From assembly GCA_001724315.1 (NCBI GenBank), contig MEEC01000111.1, positions 1-8,209 of the forward strand: a stretch of DNA of 8,209 nt. The letters run 5' to 3'. Positions 1 to 6,640 of the stretch are shown piece after piece (within the stretch, counting starts at the first letter, position 1; every line of letters begins with the position of its first letter). Below the pieces are notes generated by a model. The model was not told the origin of the DNA, ran no database searches, and saw only the letters and a program-made list of their open reading frames with translations. The DNA is from Lautropia sp. SCN 70-15 (GTDB lineage: Bacteria > Pseudomonadota > Gammaproteobacteria > Burkholderiales > Burkholderiaceae_E). A program made the position numbers and the translations under genes.

Positions 1-336
1 GGCGTTTCCGCGCAGCGACATCGGGTGCCGGCGCCGGGTCTCGGAGTAGCGCTGCACCAGCGTGTCGGTGCGCGCGTTCAGGAAGAGGATCTTGATGTCG
101 TGACCGTGCCGGGCAAGCCCGCCGACCGACTGCTTGAGCCCCTCGACCGAGTCTCCGCTGCGCGCGTCGATCGCCACCGCGAGCCGTTCGTGACCCGCCG
201 CGGCCAGCGAGCCGATCACCTCGTCGAGGAAGCGCACCGGCAGGTTGTCGATGCAGAAGAACCCGTCGTCCTCGAGCACGTTCAGCGCGATGGACTTTCC
301 CGAGCCCGAGATGCCGGTGATCAGAACGAGATGCAT
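1..336 (-). CDS. rapZ: RNase adaptor / nucleotide-binding protein RapZ (N-terminal 112 residues, runs off the left edge)
   Basis: This is the N-terminal part of RapZ (YvcJ family). In enterics RapZ binds the small RNA GlmZ and directs RNase E to it, which tunes glucosamine-6-phosphate synthase and so the precursors of peptidoglycan and LPS. The first residues form a P-loop (GISGSGKS, 8-15), followed by the family block DDGFFCIDNLP (23-33), a Walker B-like VAIDAR (54-59), and FLNART leading into a basic YSETRRRHP stretch (85-105). The reading frame is open to base 1. The full protein is normally about 285-300 residues, so the C-terminal RNA-binding domain is outside the window. The ATG at 336 gives the standard family N-terminus. 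The only Shine-Dalgarno-like sequence (AGGA) sits almost against the ATG. The gene is last in the rpoN-hpf-ptsN-hprK-rapZ series, 79 bases after hprK. The family call is firm. The enteric GlmZ role is not shown for this lineage. Confidence 0.95.
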   Translation of the reverse strand, partial: MHLVLITGISGSGKSIALNVLEDDGFFCIDNLPVRFLDEVIGSLAAAGHERLAVAIDARSGDSVEGLKQSVGGLARHGHDIKILFLNARTDTLVQRYSETRRRHPMSLRGNA

Positions 337-382
337 GTCCTGATGTTACGGTGAAAGGCCTTCGCCGGGGGCGAATCCACAT

Positions 383-410
383 CGCGCGGGTGCGAATCCG
401 CGCCCGCGCG
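383..410 (-). other. GC-rich hairpin between hprK and rapZ
   Basis: Bases 383-390 (CGCGCGGG) pair perfectly with 403-410 (CCCGCGCG). After one mismatch, GCG (392-394) pairs with CGC (399-401), closing a four-base loop. The structure begins five bases after the hprK stop codon in the transcript. No T-tract follows, so it does not look like an intrinsic terminator. It may protect or process the mRNA, or lower rapZ expression. The structure is seen in the sequence; the role is inference. Confidence 0.5.
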
Positions 411-415
411 GGCGA

Positions 416-1345
416 TCACCCCTGCGTCTCGATCAGCGCGCGCTGGCGGGCGACGAAGTCGCCGGTGGTGTCGATGCCGCGAAGCTGCAGGATGGTGCTG
501 CGCACCGCCGCCTCGGTCAGCACCGCCAGGTTGCGCCCGGCCGCAACCGGGATCACCATCTTGCGGATCGGCAGGCCGAGAACGTCCTGGGTCAGCGCCT
601 CGAGCGGCATCCGCTGGTATTCGTCCTCGAGCGTGCGGGTGCGCACCAGGTGCACGATCAGGTTGAGCTTCATCTTCCGGCGCACCGCGGTTTCGCCGAA
701 GATCGTGCGGATGTCCAGCAGGCCCAGGCCGCGGACTTCGAGCAGGTTCTGCAGCAGGGGCGGGCAGCGCGCCTCCACGACATGCGGGGCGATCCGGCTG
801 AACTCGACCACGTCGTCGGCCACCAGCCCGTGGCCGCGGCTCACCAGCTCCAGCGCGAGCTCGCTCTTGCCCAGACCCGATTCGCCGGAGATCAGCACCC
901 CCATCCCGAGCACGTCCATGCACACGCCGTGCATCGAGGTGGTCTGGGCTACGGTCTTGGCCAGCGACATGCGCAGGGCCTCTATCACGCGCGCGGCCGG
1001 CAGCGGCGTGCCGAGCAGCGGCAGGCCGTCGGCTTCGGCCCGCTGGGACAGCTCCGGGGAGGGGTCGAGGCCGTCGGCCACGATGACCGCGGGCGGGTGT
1101 CCGGCCGCCAGCTCGTCGAGGATCGCCCGTCGGCGGGCCGGATCGAGCCGCTGCGTGTAGGCGCGCTCGGCCGAGCCGAAGACGTGGATCCGGTTCGGGT
1201 GGATCAGGTTGAGGTAGCCGACCAGGTCGGCTGGCTCGGAAGCTGCGTCGGCCGCGGCCCTGTCGCCGCCGGCGTGGCCGGCCAGCCAGGTGAGCCGTAG
1301 CTCGTCGCGGTGCAGGTCGAAGAGCGCGCGGACGGTGAGGTTCAT
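416..1345 (-). CDS. hprK: HPr kinase/phosphorylase HprK
   Basis: A bifunctional enzyme that phosphorylates a regulatory serine of the PTS carrier HPr with ATP and removes that phosphate by phosphorolysis. It is cytosolic and normally hexameric. The 309 residues match the usual family length of about 310-320. Residues 1-130 form the variable N-terminal domain. The catalytic domain shows SMHG with His139, the Walker A loop GESGLGKS (154-161), an Asp pair in VADDVVEF (177-178), the HprK signature EVRGLGLLDI (203-212) followed by FGE, and the C-terminal VIPVAAGRN motif (264-272). All key residues are intact. It starts 28 bases after the ptsN stop, without an obvious Shine-Dalgarno, so coupling to ptsN translation is likely. 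In betaproteobacteria hprK accompanies an incomplete PTS that appears regulatory rather than sugar-transporting. HPr itself is not in this window. Confidence 0.97.
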   Translation of the reverse strand: MNLTVRALFDLHRDELRLTWLAGHAGGDRAAADAASEPADLVGYLNLIHPNRIHVFGSAERAYTQRLDPARRRAILDELAAGHPPAVIVADGLDPSPELSQRAEADGLPLLGTPLPAARVIEALRMSLAKTVAQTTSMHGVCMDVLGMGVLISGESGLGKSELALELVSRGHGLVADDVVEFSRIAPHVVEARCPPLLQNLLEVRGLGLLDIRTIFGETAVRRKMKLNLIVHLVRTRTLEDEYQRMPLEALTQDVLGLPIRKMVIPVAAGRNLAVLTEAAVRSTILQLRGIDTTGDFVARQRALIETQG

Positions 1346-1373
1346 GCGCGCGGCAAACGGTGCGCCCGCGGGC

Positions 1374-1886
1374 TCAGGCCGCCGGGCGGCAGGGTTCCCA
1401 GCTCGAGAGGATCCGGTGCACCTGCGCCGGATCGTCGGCGGTGGCCAGCGACTGGCGGACGGAATCGTCGGACAGCAGTTCGGCGAGCTCGGACAGCAGT
1501 TCCAGGTGCTCTTCGGTGGCGTGCTCGGGCACGAGCAGGAAGACCAGCAGCCGGACCGGCTTTCCGTCGGGCGCGTCGAAGGCCAGCGGCTCGGCCACGC
1601 GGACCACGGCGGCCACGGCCTCCTTCAGGCCCTTGATGCGGCCGTGCGGGATGGCAACGCCCTCGCCGAGCCCGGTGGAGCCGAGCCGTTCGCGGGCGAA
1701 GAGCGAGTCGAACACCTTGCTGCGTTCGATGCCCTGGTTGTTCTCGAAGAGAAGTCCGACCTGCTCGAACAACCGCTTCTTGCTGGTGACCGACAGGTCG
1801 ATGACCACGTTGGTCGGGGCCAGCAATCTGGAGAGACGATTCATGGCACTGGCGCCCCAGGGGCTTGCCTTGACGCTTTGCAGCAT
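1374..1886 (-). CDS. ptsN: Nitrogen-PTS EIIA protein PtsN (EIIA-Ntr)
   Basis: The terminal phosphoryl acceptor of the nitrogen phosphotransferase system. It is a soluble regulator, phosphorylated on histidine, that in other bacteria controls potassium uptake, nitrogen/carbon balance and stress responses. A single EIIA type-2 (mannitol/fructose-like) domain fills the protein. The active-site histidine is His81 in GVAIPHGR (76-83), preceded by the typical FARERLGSTGLGEG (63-76). Two starts are possible. The ATG at 1886 (170 residues) has a good Shine-Dalgarno (TGAGGT, 1900-1895, eight bases away). Homologs as I recall them begin MNRL, which matches the ATG at 1844 (156 residues, 1374-1844), but that site has only a weak ribosome-binding sequence. 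I list the longer form because of the ribosome-binding site; the 14 extra residues look unconserved. A TATAAT box lies just upstream, and hprK follows after 28 bases. Confidence 0.95.
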   Translation of the reverse strand: MLQSVKASPWGASAMNRLSRLLAPTNVVIDLSVTSKKRLFEQVGLLFENNQGIERSKVFDSLFARERLGSTGLGEGVAIPHGRIKGLKEAVAAVVRVAEPLAFDAPDGKPVRLLVFLLVPEHATEEHLELLSELAELLSDDSVRQSLATADDPAQVHRILSSWEPCRPAA

Positions 1887-1923
1887 CCGAAATTACCTCA
1901 GGGGCAAGTCTCGAGAATGCTGG

Positions 1924-1952
1924 ATTATAAAGGCCGGGCCACGAAAGGGAAT
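1924..1952 (-). promoter_or_regulatory. Putative sigma-70 promoter for ptsN-hprK-rapZ
   Basis: On the minus strand there is a perfect TATAAT (1929-1924), which would start a transcript near 1917 with a leader of about 30 bases before the ptsN ATG at 1886 and its Shine-Dalgarno. The -35 position at 17-base spacing reads ATTCCC (1952-1947), which is poor, so the promoter may be weak or need an activator. In a GC-rich genome an exact TATAAT in the right place is notable. It would let ptsN-hprK-rapZ be transcribed apart from rpoN-hpf. Confidence 0.55.
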
Positions 1953-1986
1953 GAGGAATTTCCGCATTGCAACAACGGAGTTCCTC
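1953..1986 (-). other. Interrupted stem-loop in the hpf-ptsN gap
   Basis: GAGGAA (1953-1958) pairs with TTCCTC (1981-1986). Inside it TCCG (1961-1964) pairs with CGGA (1976-1979), leaving an 11-base loop. In the transcript it lies about 60 bases after the hpf stop and just upstream of the TATAAT box. The sequence after it (ATTCCCTTTCG) is not a T-tract, so a classical terminator is doubtful. It could be a 3' end or processing structure for hpf mRNA, or a binding site at the ptsN promoter. A shorter dyad, GTCGG/CCGAC, sits at about 2028-2040. Confidence 0.4.
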
Positions 1987-2046
1987 GGCCCTTCCGGGGC
2001 ATCCGGCCAGCGGGTGGCTCGTTTTCGTCGGGTTCCGACAGTTTCG

Positions 2047-2370
2047 TCAGGTCGGGACGGGCTGATGCTTGAGCGCATCATGCTCGAAACCGACGCGCTT
2101 GTCCTTGTATTTGATCACCTGCCGGTCGAGCTTGTCGACCAGCAGGTCGATCGCCGCGTACAGGTTCTCGTCGCTCGCCTCGGCGAAGAGCGCCTTGCCG
2201 CGCACTCTCAGATGGATCTCCGCCTTCTGGATCAGCTTGTCGACCGACAGGAACACGTTGACGTCGATGACCTGATCGAAGTGCCTGCGTATCCGGTCCA
2301 GCTTCGAGGCGACGTAGTCGCGAAGGGCCGGGCTGACGCTGACGTGATGACCGCTGATGGCGAGATTCAT
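2047..2370 (-). CDS. hpf: Ribosome hibernation-promoting factor HPF (short form)
   Basis: A small protein of the HPF/YfiA (RaiA) family. It binds the 30S decoding region in resting cells and helps ribosomes go dormant. The 107 residues begin MNLAISGHHV and show the family's beta-alpha-beta-beta-beta-alpha pattern: an N-terminal strand, a helix with basic residues (ALRDYVASKLDRIRRHF, 15-31), the strand VNVFLSVDK (37-45), the strand EIHLRVRGKALFAEA (51-65), and a helix NLYAAIDLLVDKLDRQVIKYKDK (69-91). It is longer than a minimal enteric HPF (about 95) but lacks the dimerisation domain of long HPF (about 180), so it is the short type. The start at 2370 is fixed by an excellent AGGAGG four bases upstream; an in-frame ATG at 2394 is rejected. 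Its position downstream of rpoN is conserved across proteobacteria. Confidence 0.95.
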   Translation of the reverse strand: MNLAISGHHVSVSPALRDYVASKLDRIRRHFDQVIDVNVFLSVDKLIQKAEIHLRVRGKALFAEASDENLYAAIDLLVDKLDRQVIKYKDKRVGFEHDALKHQPVPT

Positions 2371-2374
2371 GCAT

Positions 2375-2380
2375 CCTCCT
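2375..2380 (-). promoter_or_regulatory. Strong Shine-Dalgarno of hpf
   Basis: A perfect AGGAGG on the minus strand, four bases before the ATG at 2370. It decides the hpf start against the upstream in-frame ATG at 2394. It is the best ribosome-binding site in the window; most neighbouring genes have weak ones. This suggests hpf protein is made in larger amounts than its neighbours. Confidence 0.8.
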
Positions 2381-2386
2381 GTGGCC

Positions 2387-2454
2387 GGCGCCAAGCGATG
2401 GGCGCCGCGCGATGGGGTTCACGCGACCCGGCGAGCCGGCGCCCTCGCGGCGCC
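2387..2454 (-). repeat. Four GGCGCC palindromes forming two possible hairpins ahead of hpf
   Basis: GGCGCC occurs at 2387-2392, 2401-2406, 2438-2443 and 2449-2454. The first two can form a stem with an eight-base loop, and the last two a stem with a five-base loop. The longer word GCCGGCGCC is repeated directly at 2384-2392 and 2435-2443. The unit fills most of the rpoN-hpf gap, and the nearer hairpin ends six bases before the hpf Shine-Dalgarno. It may influence mRNA stability or hpf translation. High GC makes some chance palindromes likely, so the role is uncertain. Confidence 0.4.
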
Positions 2455-2471
2455 GCCAGACACCGCGGCGT

Positions 2472-3992
2472 CTAGAGCGCTCGTCGCTGGGCCACGGCAG
2501 GAATCCGCAGTGCCTCGCGGTACTTGGCGACCGTTCGCCGCGCCACCACGAAACCCTGCTCGCCGAGCAGTTCTGCGATGCGGCTGTCCGATAGGGGTCG
2601 GGTGGGGTCCTCCGCCGAGACGAGTTGCCTGATCATTTCACGGATCGCCGTGCTGGAGGCCGCGCCGCCGGAGTCGGTCGCCACATGGCTCCCGAAGAAG
2701 TACTTGAGCTCGAAGGTGCCTGCCGGCGTGAGCATGTACTTCTGCGTCGTGACCCGGGATACGGTCGATTCGTGCAATCCCAAGGTGTCAGCGATTTCCC
2801 GCAGGACCAGCGGGCGCATGGCGACCGGGCCATGCGAAAAGAACGCTCGCTGGCGGTCGACGATCGCCTGCGAGACCCGCAGGATGGTGTCGAACCGCTG
2901 CTGGACATTCTTGACCAGCCAGCGCGCTTCCTGCAATCGACCCGACAATTCCGTGTGGCTACCCCTGTTGCGCCTCAGGATGTCGGCGTACATTTCGTTG
3001 ATTCGGAGCCGCGGCATCACGTCGGGGTTCAGCGACACCGTCCAGCCGCTGCGGCCCTTCTTCACGATCACGTCGGGCACCACGTAGCCGGCCGCCTCCC
3101 TCGAGAAGCTCGCGCCGGGGCGCGGGTTCAGCTGCCTGATCAGCGCCTGCGCCTCGCGCAGCGCGTCGTCGTCGCAGCGCAGCGCCCGCTTGATCCGCGG
3201 ATAGTCCCGCGCGGCCAGCGCATCCAGGTGGTTGGCCACGATCTCGCGCGCGGCCCGCAGTTCAGCCTCGGGCCGGTCGTCGAAGCCGCCCGCGGCCAGT
3301 TGCAGCAGCAGGCATTCGCGCAGGTCGCGGGCGCCGATGCCGGCCGGATCGAAGCTCTGCAGCAGGCGCAGCGCCGCGGTGAGTTCCTCGGGCTCCACGT
3401 CGAGCTCGGCGGGCAGGGAGGCCGCGATCTCGTCCAGACCGGTTTCGAGCATGCCGTCGCCGTTCAGCTCGTCGATCAGCAGCGTGACCAGGGCCCTGTC
3501 GCGCGGCGACACGTGCGTGCCCGCAAGCTGCGACACCAGGTGCTCGCGCAGGCCGATCTCGCCCCCGGCCAGTTGCGGCCAGTCGCGCTCGTCCTCGCCG
3601 TCGTCGCTGCGGATCCGGGCGCCGGCCTCGCTGCCCCAGTCCTGCGGCGAGTCGCCGCCGGCGTCGTCCCAGCTGTCGGAGGCTGCATCGCCGGCTTCCC
3701 CGCGCTCGCCTGCCGGCGATTCCCCCGATCCCGCCTCGGTGCCCTGCTCGCGCGCATCGCCGCCCGCCAGGCTCGACACCGGCGCCACGCCGTCGAGCCC
3801 GCCGTTTGGGGCGATGGCCACGCAGGACTGCAGCGGGTCGTCGAGCCGCTCGAGCAGGGGGTTCTCGGAGAGGATCTGCTCGAGCTCCTGGTTCAGCTCG
3901 AGCGTGGACAGCTGCAGCAGCCGGATCGACTGCTGCAGCTGGGGCGTCAGCGCCAGATGCTGGGAAAGCTTGAGCTGAAGAGAGGGTTTCAT
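2472..3992 (-). CDS. rpoN: RNA polymerase sigma-54 factor RpoN
   Basis: Sigma-54 directs RNA polymerase to -24/-12 promoters and needs AAA+ enhancer-binding proteins to open DNA. It controls nitrogen use, motility and other functions. The 506 residues show every region. Region I is Gln/Leu-rich (LKLSQHLALTPQLQQSIRLL, 7-26). An acidic, low-complexity region II spans about 75-140. The core-binding domain includes FDPAGIGARDLRECLL (214-229). The helix-turn-helix lies at about 396-418 (LREIADTLGLHESTVSRV). The C-terminal RpoN box ARRTVAKYRE (484-493) recognises the -24 element. Length is slightly above the usual 475-500, mostly from region II. The start gives the standard MKPSLQLKLSQ N-terminus, but the leader CCCCCGCGACG before the ATG has no Shine-Dalgarno. 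It lies 53 bases after lptB, as in most proteobacteria. It probably shares the lpt transcript; no separate promoter is evident. Confidence 0.98.
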   Translation of the reverse strand: MKPSLQLKLSQHLALTPQLQQSIRLLQLSTLELNQELEQILSENPLLERLDDPLQSCVAIAPNGGLDGVAPVSSLAGGDAREQGTEAGSGESPAGERGEAGDAASDSWDDAGGDSPQDWGSEAGARIRSDDGEDERDWPQLAGGEIGLREHLVSQLAGTHVSPRDRALVTLLIDELNGDGMLETGLDEIAASLPAELDVEPEELTAALRLLQSFDPAGIGARDLRECLLLQLAAGGFDDRPEAELRAAREIVANHLDALAARDYPRIKRALRCDDDALREAQALIRQLNPRPGASFSREAAGYVVPDVIVKKGRSGWTVSLNPDVMPRLRINEMYADILRRNRGSHTELSGRLQEARWLVKNVQQRFDTILRVSQAIVDRQRAFFSHGPVAMRPLVLREIADTLGLHESTVSRVTTQKYMLTPAGTFELKYFFGSHVATDSGGAASSTAIREMIRQLVSAEDPTRPLSDSRIAELLGEQGFVVARRTVAKYREALRIPAVAQRRAL

Positions 3993-4045
3993 CGTCGCGG
4001 GGGCTGCGGGCGCCTTGCCGGGCGGCCGCCGGGCGGACCCCGCGG

Positions 4046-4821
<776 letters not shown>

Positions 4822-4822
<1 letters not shown>

Positions 4823-5466
4823 CAGCGGCTACCCGGCGCCAGCCGGTCGGCCGGTTTCAGCGGCGCGGGCTCGCCGGGCGCTTGCCCGTTCGCGGTCCTG
4901 GGCTGGATCACCATGCGCACCCGGCCCGAGGGGTTCTCGGGCGTGGCTTCCTTGCCCGCGGCGCCCTGCACCGAGAACAGCTCGGTGCCGCTTTCGTAGA
5001 GGATGTCGTTGCCGTGGATCTCGTCCAGGATCCTGGCGCCGTCGGTGCGCTGCATGCTCGCCTGCTGCTGCAGCCTGACCGTTTCGCGCTTGCCGTCGTA
5101 GTCGATCCGCCGACCGCGGCCCTCGATCCACTCGTTCACGCCCTCGCGCTTCTGGCGGAAGGTGGCCGGGGCGCCCCAGGCGGTCGCGTGCTGCCAGCCT
5201 TCCTCGTCCTGGCGGACCGTCAGGCGGTCGGCCCTGACCACGATGCTTCCCTTGGTCAGCACGACCCGGCCGGTGAAGGTGCCCACCTGCTTGATGTCGT
5301 CGTACTGCATCTGGTCGGACTCGACCGCGAGCGGCTGGTCGCGATCGGCCTTCTCGGCGCGCGCCGGGGCCGCCCAGCCGGAAAGCGTGATCGCCGCGGC
5401 GAGGGCCGTGGCGGCCAGGGCGGCGGGGAAGCGGGAGTGGGTCAAGGGCGTCGCAGGTCGGGTCAT
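4822..5466 (-). CDS. lptA: LPS transport periplasmic protein LptA
   Basis: The periplasmic bridge component that relays LPS from LptC at the inner membrane to LptD at the outer membrane through a beta-jellyroll groove. Residues 1-37 look like a Sec signal peptide: a basic start, a hydrophobic stretch ALAATALAAAITLSGWA (16-32), and cleavage likely after ARA (37). The OstA/LptA domain runs from about 46 to 188, with the typical openings PLAVESDQMQYDDIKQ (45-60) and TFTGRVVLTKGSIVVRADRL (63-82). A Pro/Ala-rich tail of about 25 residues follows and is probably disordered. Total length (214) is a little above the E. coli protein (185). The start overlaps the lptC stop by four bases (ATGA) and the stop overlaps the lptB start by one base, so the three are probably coupled. 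Confidence 0.96.
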
Positions 5467-6059
5467 CGGGTTCTCGGCGCAGGCTGCCAGGTGCCGCGCA
5501 CCCGCGAATCGACCGTCAGCGAGCGCGCCGAATTATCGAATTCCATGCCGACGCCGGTCAAGGTCGAGCCGCCGCGCTCGATCGTGACGGGCCGGTCGGT
5601 CTTCGCGATCTCGGTGTCGCTGTAGATGACCACGTGGTCGGTGCGCACCGTCATGGCCGGGTCGCCGCCGCCGGCCTCGCGAGTCATCACGACGTCGCCG
5701 TAGAGGTGGGTCTCGACGCCGTCGGCGCTCGACTTGCCGGTGTCGCCGACCAGGCGCAGCCGCGGCTTCTCGGTGTCCAGGCTGACCACCTCGGGCCGGC
5801 TGTACTCGGTGGACAGGTCGTCGGGGTAGTGCACCATGCGCTCGGCCGACAGGCGGAAGGCGGGCTCACCCTGCGCGTTGACCCGGGTGAAGACCAGCTT
5901 CTCCACGAAGTAGTCGGGTTCGTGGCGCAGCGCGGTCGACCCGGGCTCGATCGTCATCCGGCGCGACATCTCGGCCAGGTAGTAGCTGCCGGCGGCCAGC
6001 GCCGCGAGCAGCAGCAGCGACAGCGTGGCCGCGAAACGGTCCCAGGAACGGGCCTTCAT
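5463..6059 (-). CDS. lptC: LPS export protein LptC
   Basis: A bitopic inner-membrane protein that joins LptB2FG and passes LPS to LptA. Its one transmembrane helix at about 10-28 (AATLSLLLLAALAAGSYYL) follows a basic N-terminus (KARSWDR), so the bulk of the protein is periplasmic. The periplasmic jellyroll contains the family blocks PDYFVEKLVFTRVNAQGEP (48-66), FRLSAERMVHYPDD (68-81), and a TDHVVIYSDTEIAKTDRPV block (140-158) close to LptA-type repeats. At 198 residues it is near the usual 190-205. Both ends overlap neighbours by four bases as ATGA: its start with the kdsC stop and its stop with the lptA start. This is strong evidence for a single coupled transcript. Confidence 0.95.
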   Translation of the reverse strand: MKARSWDRFAATLSLLLLAALAAGSYYLAEMSRRMTIEPGSTALRHEPDYFVEKLVFTRVNAQGEPAFRLSAERMVHYPDDLSTEYSRPEVVSLDTEKPRLRLVGDTGKSSADGVETHLYGDVVMTREAGGGDPAMTVRTDHVVIYSDTEIAKTDRPVTIERGGSTLTGVGMEFDNSARSLTVDSRVRGTWQPAPRTR

Positions 6060-6628
6060 GGCGCCGTCCGCCCGAGCCTGCGCGCCAGCGCCGCCTCGAA
6101 CTCGCCGCGCGCGCGCAGCACGAACTCGGCGAGCTCGCGGATCGCGCCGTGGCCGGCCGGCACGCTCGACACCCAGTGGGCGTGCTCGCGGACCTCGGGC
6201 GCCGCGTCGGCCGGCGCCGCCGCGAAGCCTGCCGAGAGCATCGCCGGCAGGTCGGGCCAGTCGTCGCCCACGAAGCCGGCTTCGGCCGGCGCCAGGCGGT
6301 GCTCGTCGCGCAACGCGGCCAGGGCCGAGGCCTTGTCGCCGACGCCCTGCAGCACGTGGTCGAACTTCAGCTCGCGGGCCCGGTGCTCGACGATCGCCGA
6401 GCGGCGCGCGGTGATCACCGCCAGCCGGATGCCGGCCTCGCGCAGCAGCGTCAGCCCGAAGCCGTCGCGCACCGAGAAGGACTTCATCGCCTCGCCTTCG
6501 GGGCCGATGTTGATGCGCCCGTCGGTCAGCGTGCCGTCGACGTCGAGCGCGAGCAGGCGGATCGCGGCGGCCCGGGCGCGGGCGTCGGAGGGGGTGCGCG
6601 GGTCGCCGGACCGTGCCGCTTCGATCAT
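6056..6628 (-). CDS. kdsC: 3-deoxy-D-manno-octulosonate 8-phosphate phosphatase KdsC
   Basis: A cytosolic HAD-superfamily phosphatase that removes phosphate from Kdo-8-phosphate to give Kdo, the third step of Kdo synthesis. HAD motif I is DVDGTLTDG (29-37), with nucleophile Asp29 and acid Asp31. Motif II is Thr73 in VITAR. Motif III is Lys99 in GDKA. Motif IV is GDDWPD (121-126), holding the magnesium ligands. The C-terminal substrate loop AGHGAIRE (158-165) matches the family's GxGAVRE element, with His where E. coli has Arg. The 190 residues lack a cap domain, as expected for this tetrameric C0 subfamily. The start has only a GGCGG-type ribosome-binding sequence and lies 12 bases after kdsD. 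The N-terminal 20 residues are unconserved, so the exact start is slightly uncertain. Confidence 0.96.
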   Translation of the reverse strand: MIEAARSGDPRTPSDARARAAAIRLLALDVDGTLTDGRINIGPEGEAMKSFSVRDGFGLTLLREAGIRLAVITARRSAIVEHRARELKFDHVLQGVGDKASALAALRDEHRLAPAEAGFVGDDWPDLPAMLSAGFAAAPADAAPEVREHAHWVSSVPAGHGAIRELAEFVLRARGEFEAALARRLGRTAP

Positions 6629-6640
6629 CGCCCGCCGCCC

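Noticed and set aside
321..923. Minus-strand open frame bridging hprK and the rapZ start
   Set aside because: It is a different frame of hprK, with Arg/Ala/Gly-rich content. hprK in its own frame has every family motif.
1844..1860. TGGCAC resembling a sigma-54 -24 element near the ptsN start
   Set aside because: The -12 half (TTGCA) is missing at the required spacing, the motif points away from any gene on its strand, and it lies within coding sequence.
2028..2040. GTCGG/CCGAC hairpin after hpf as an intrinsic terminator
   Set aside because: The stem is only 5 bp and no T-tract follows in the hpf transcript direction.
2371..2394. Upstream in-frame ATG at 2394 as the hpf start
   Set aside because: It would place the excellent AGGAGG inside the coding region, and the extra eight residues do not match the family N-terminus.
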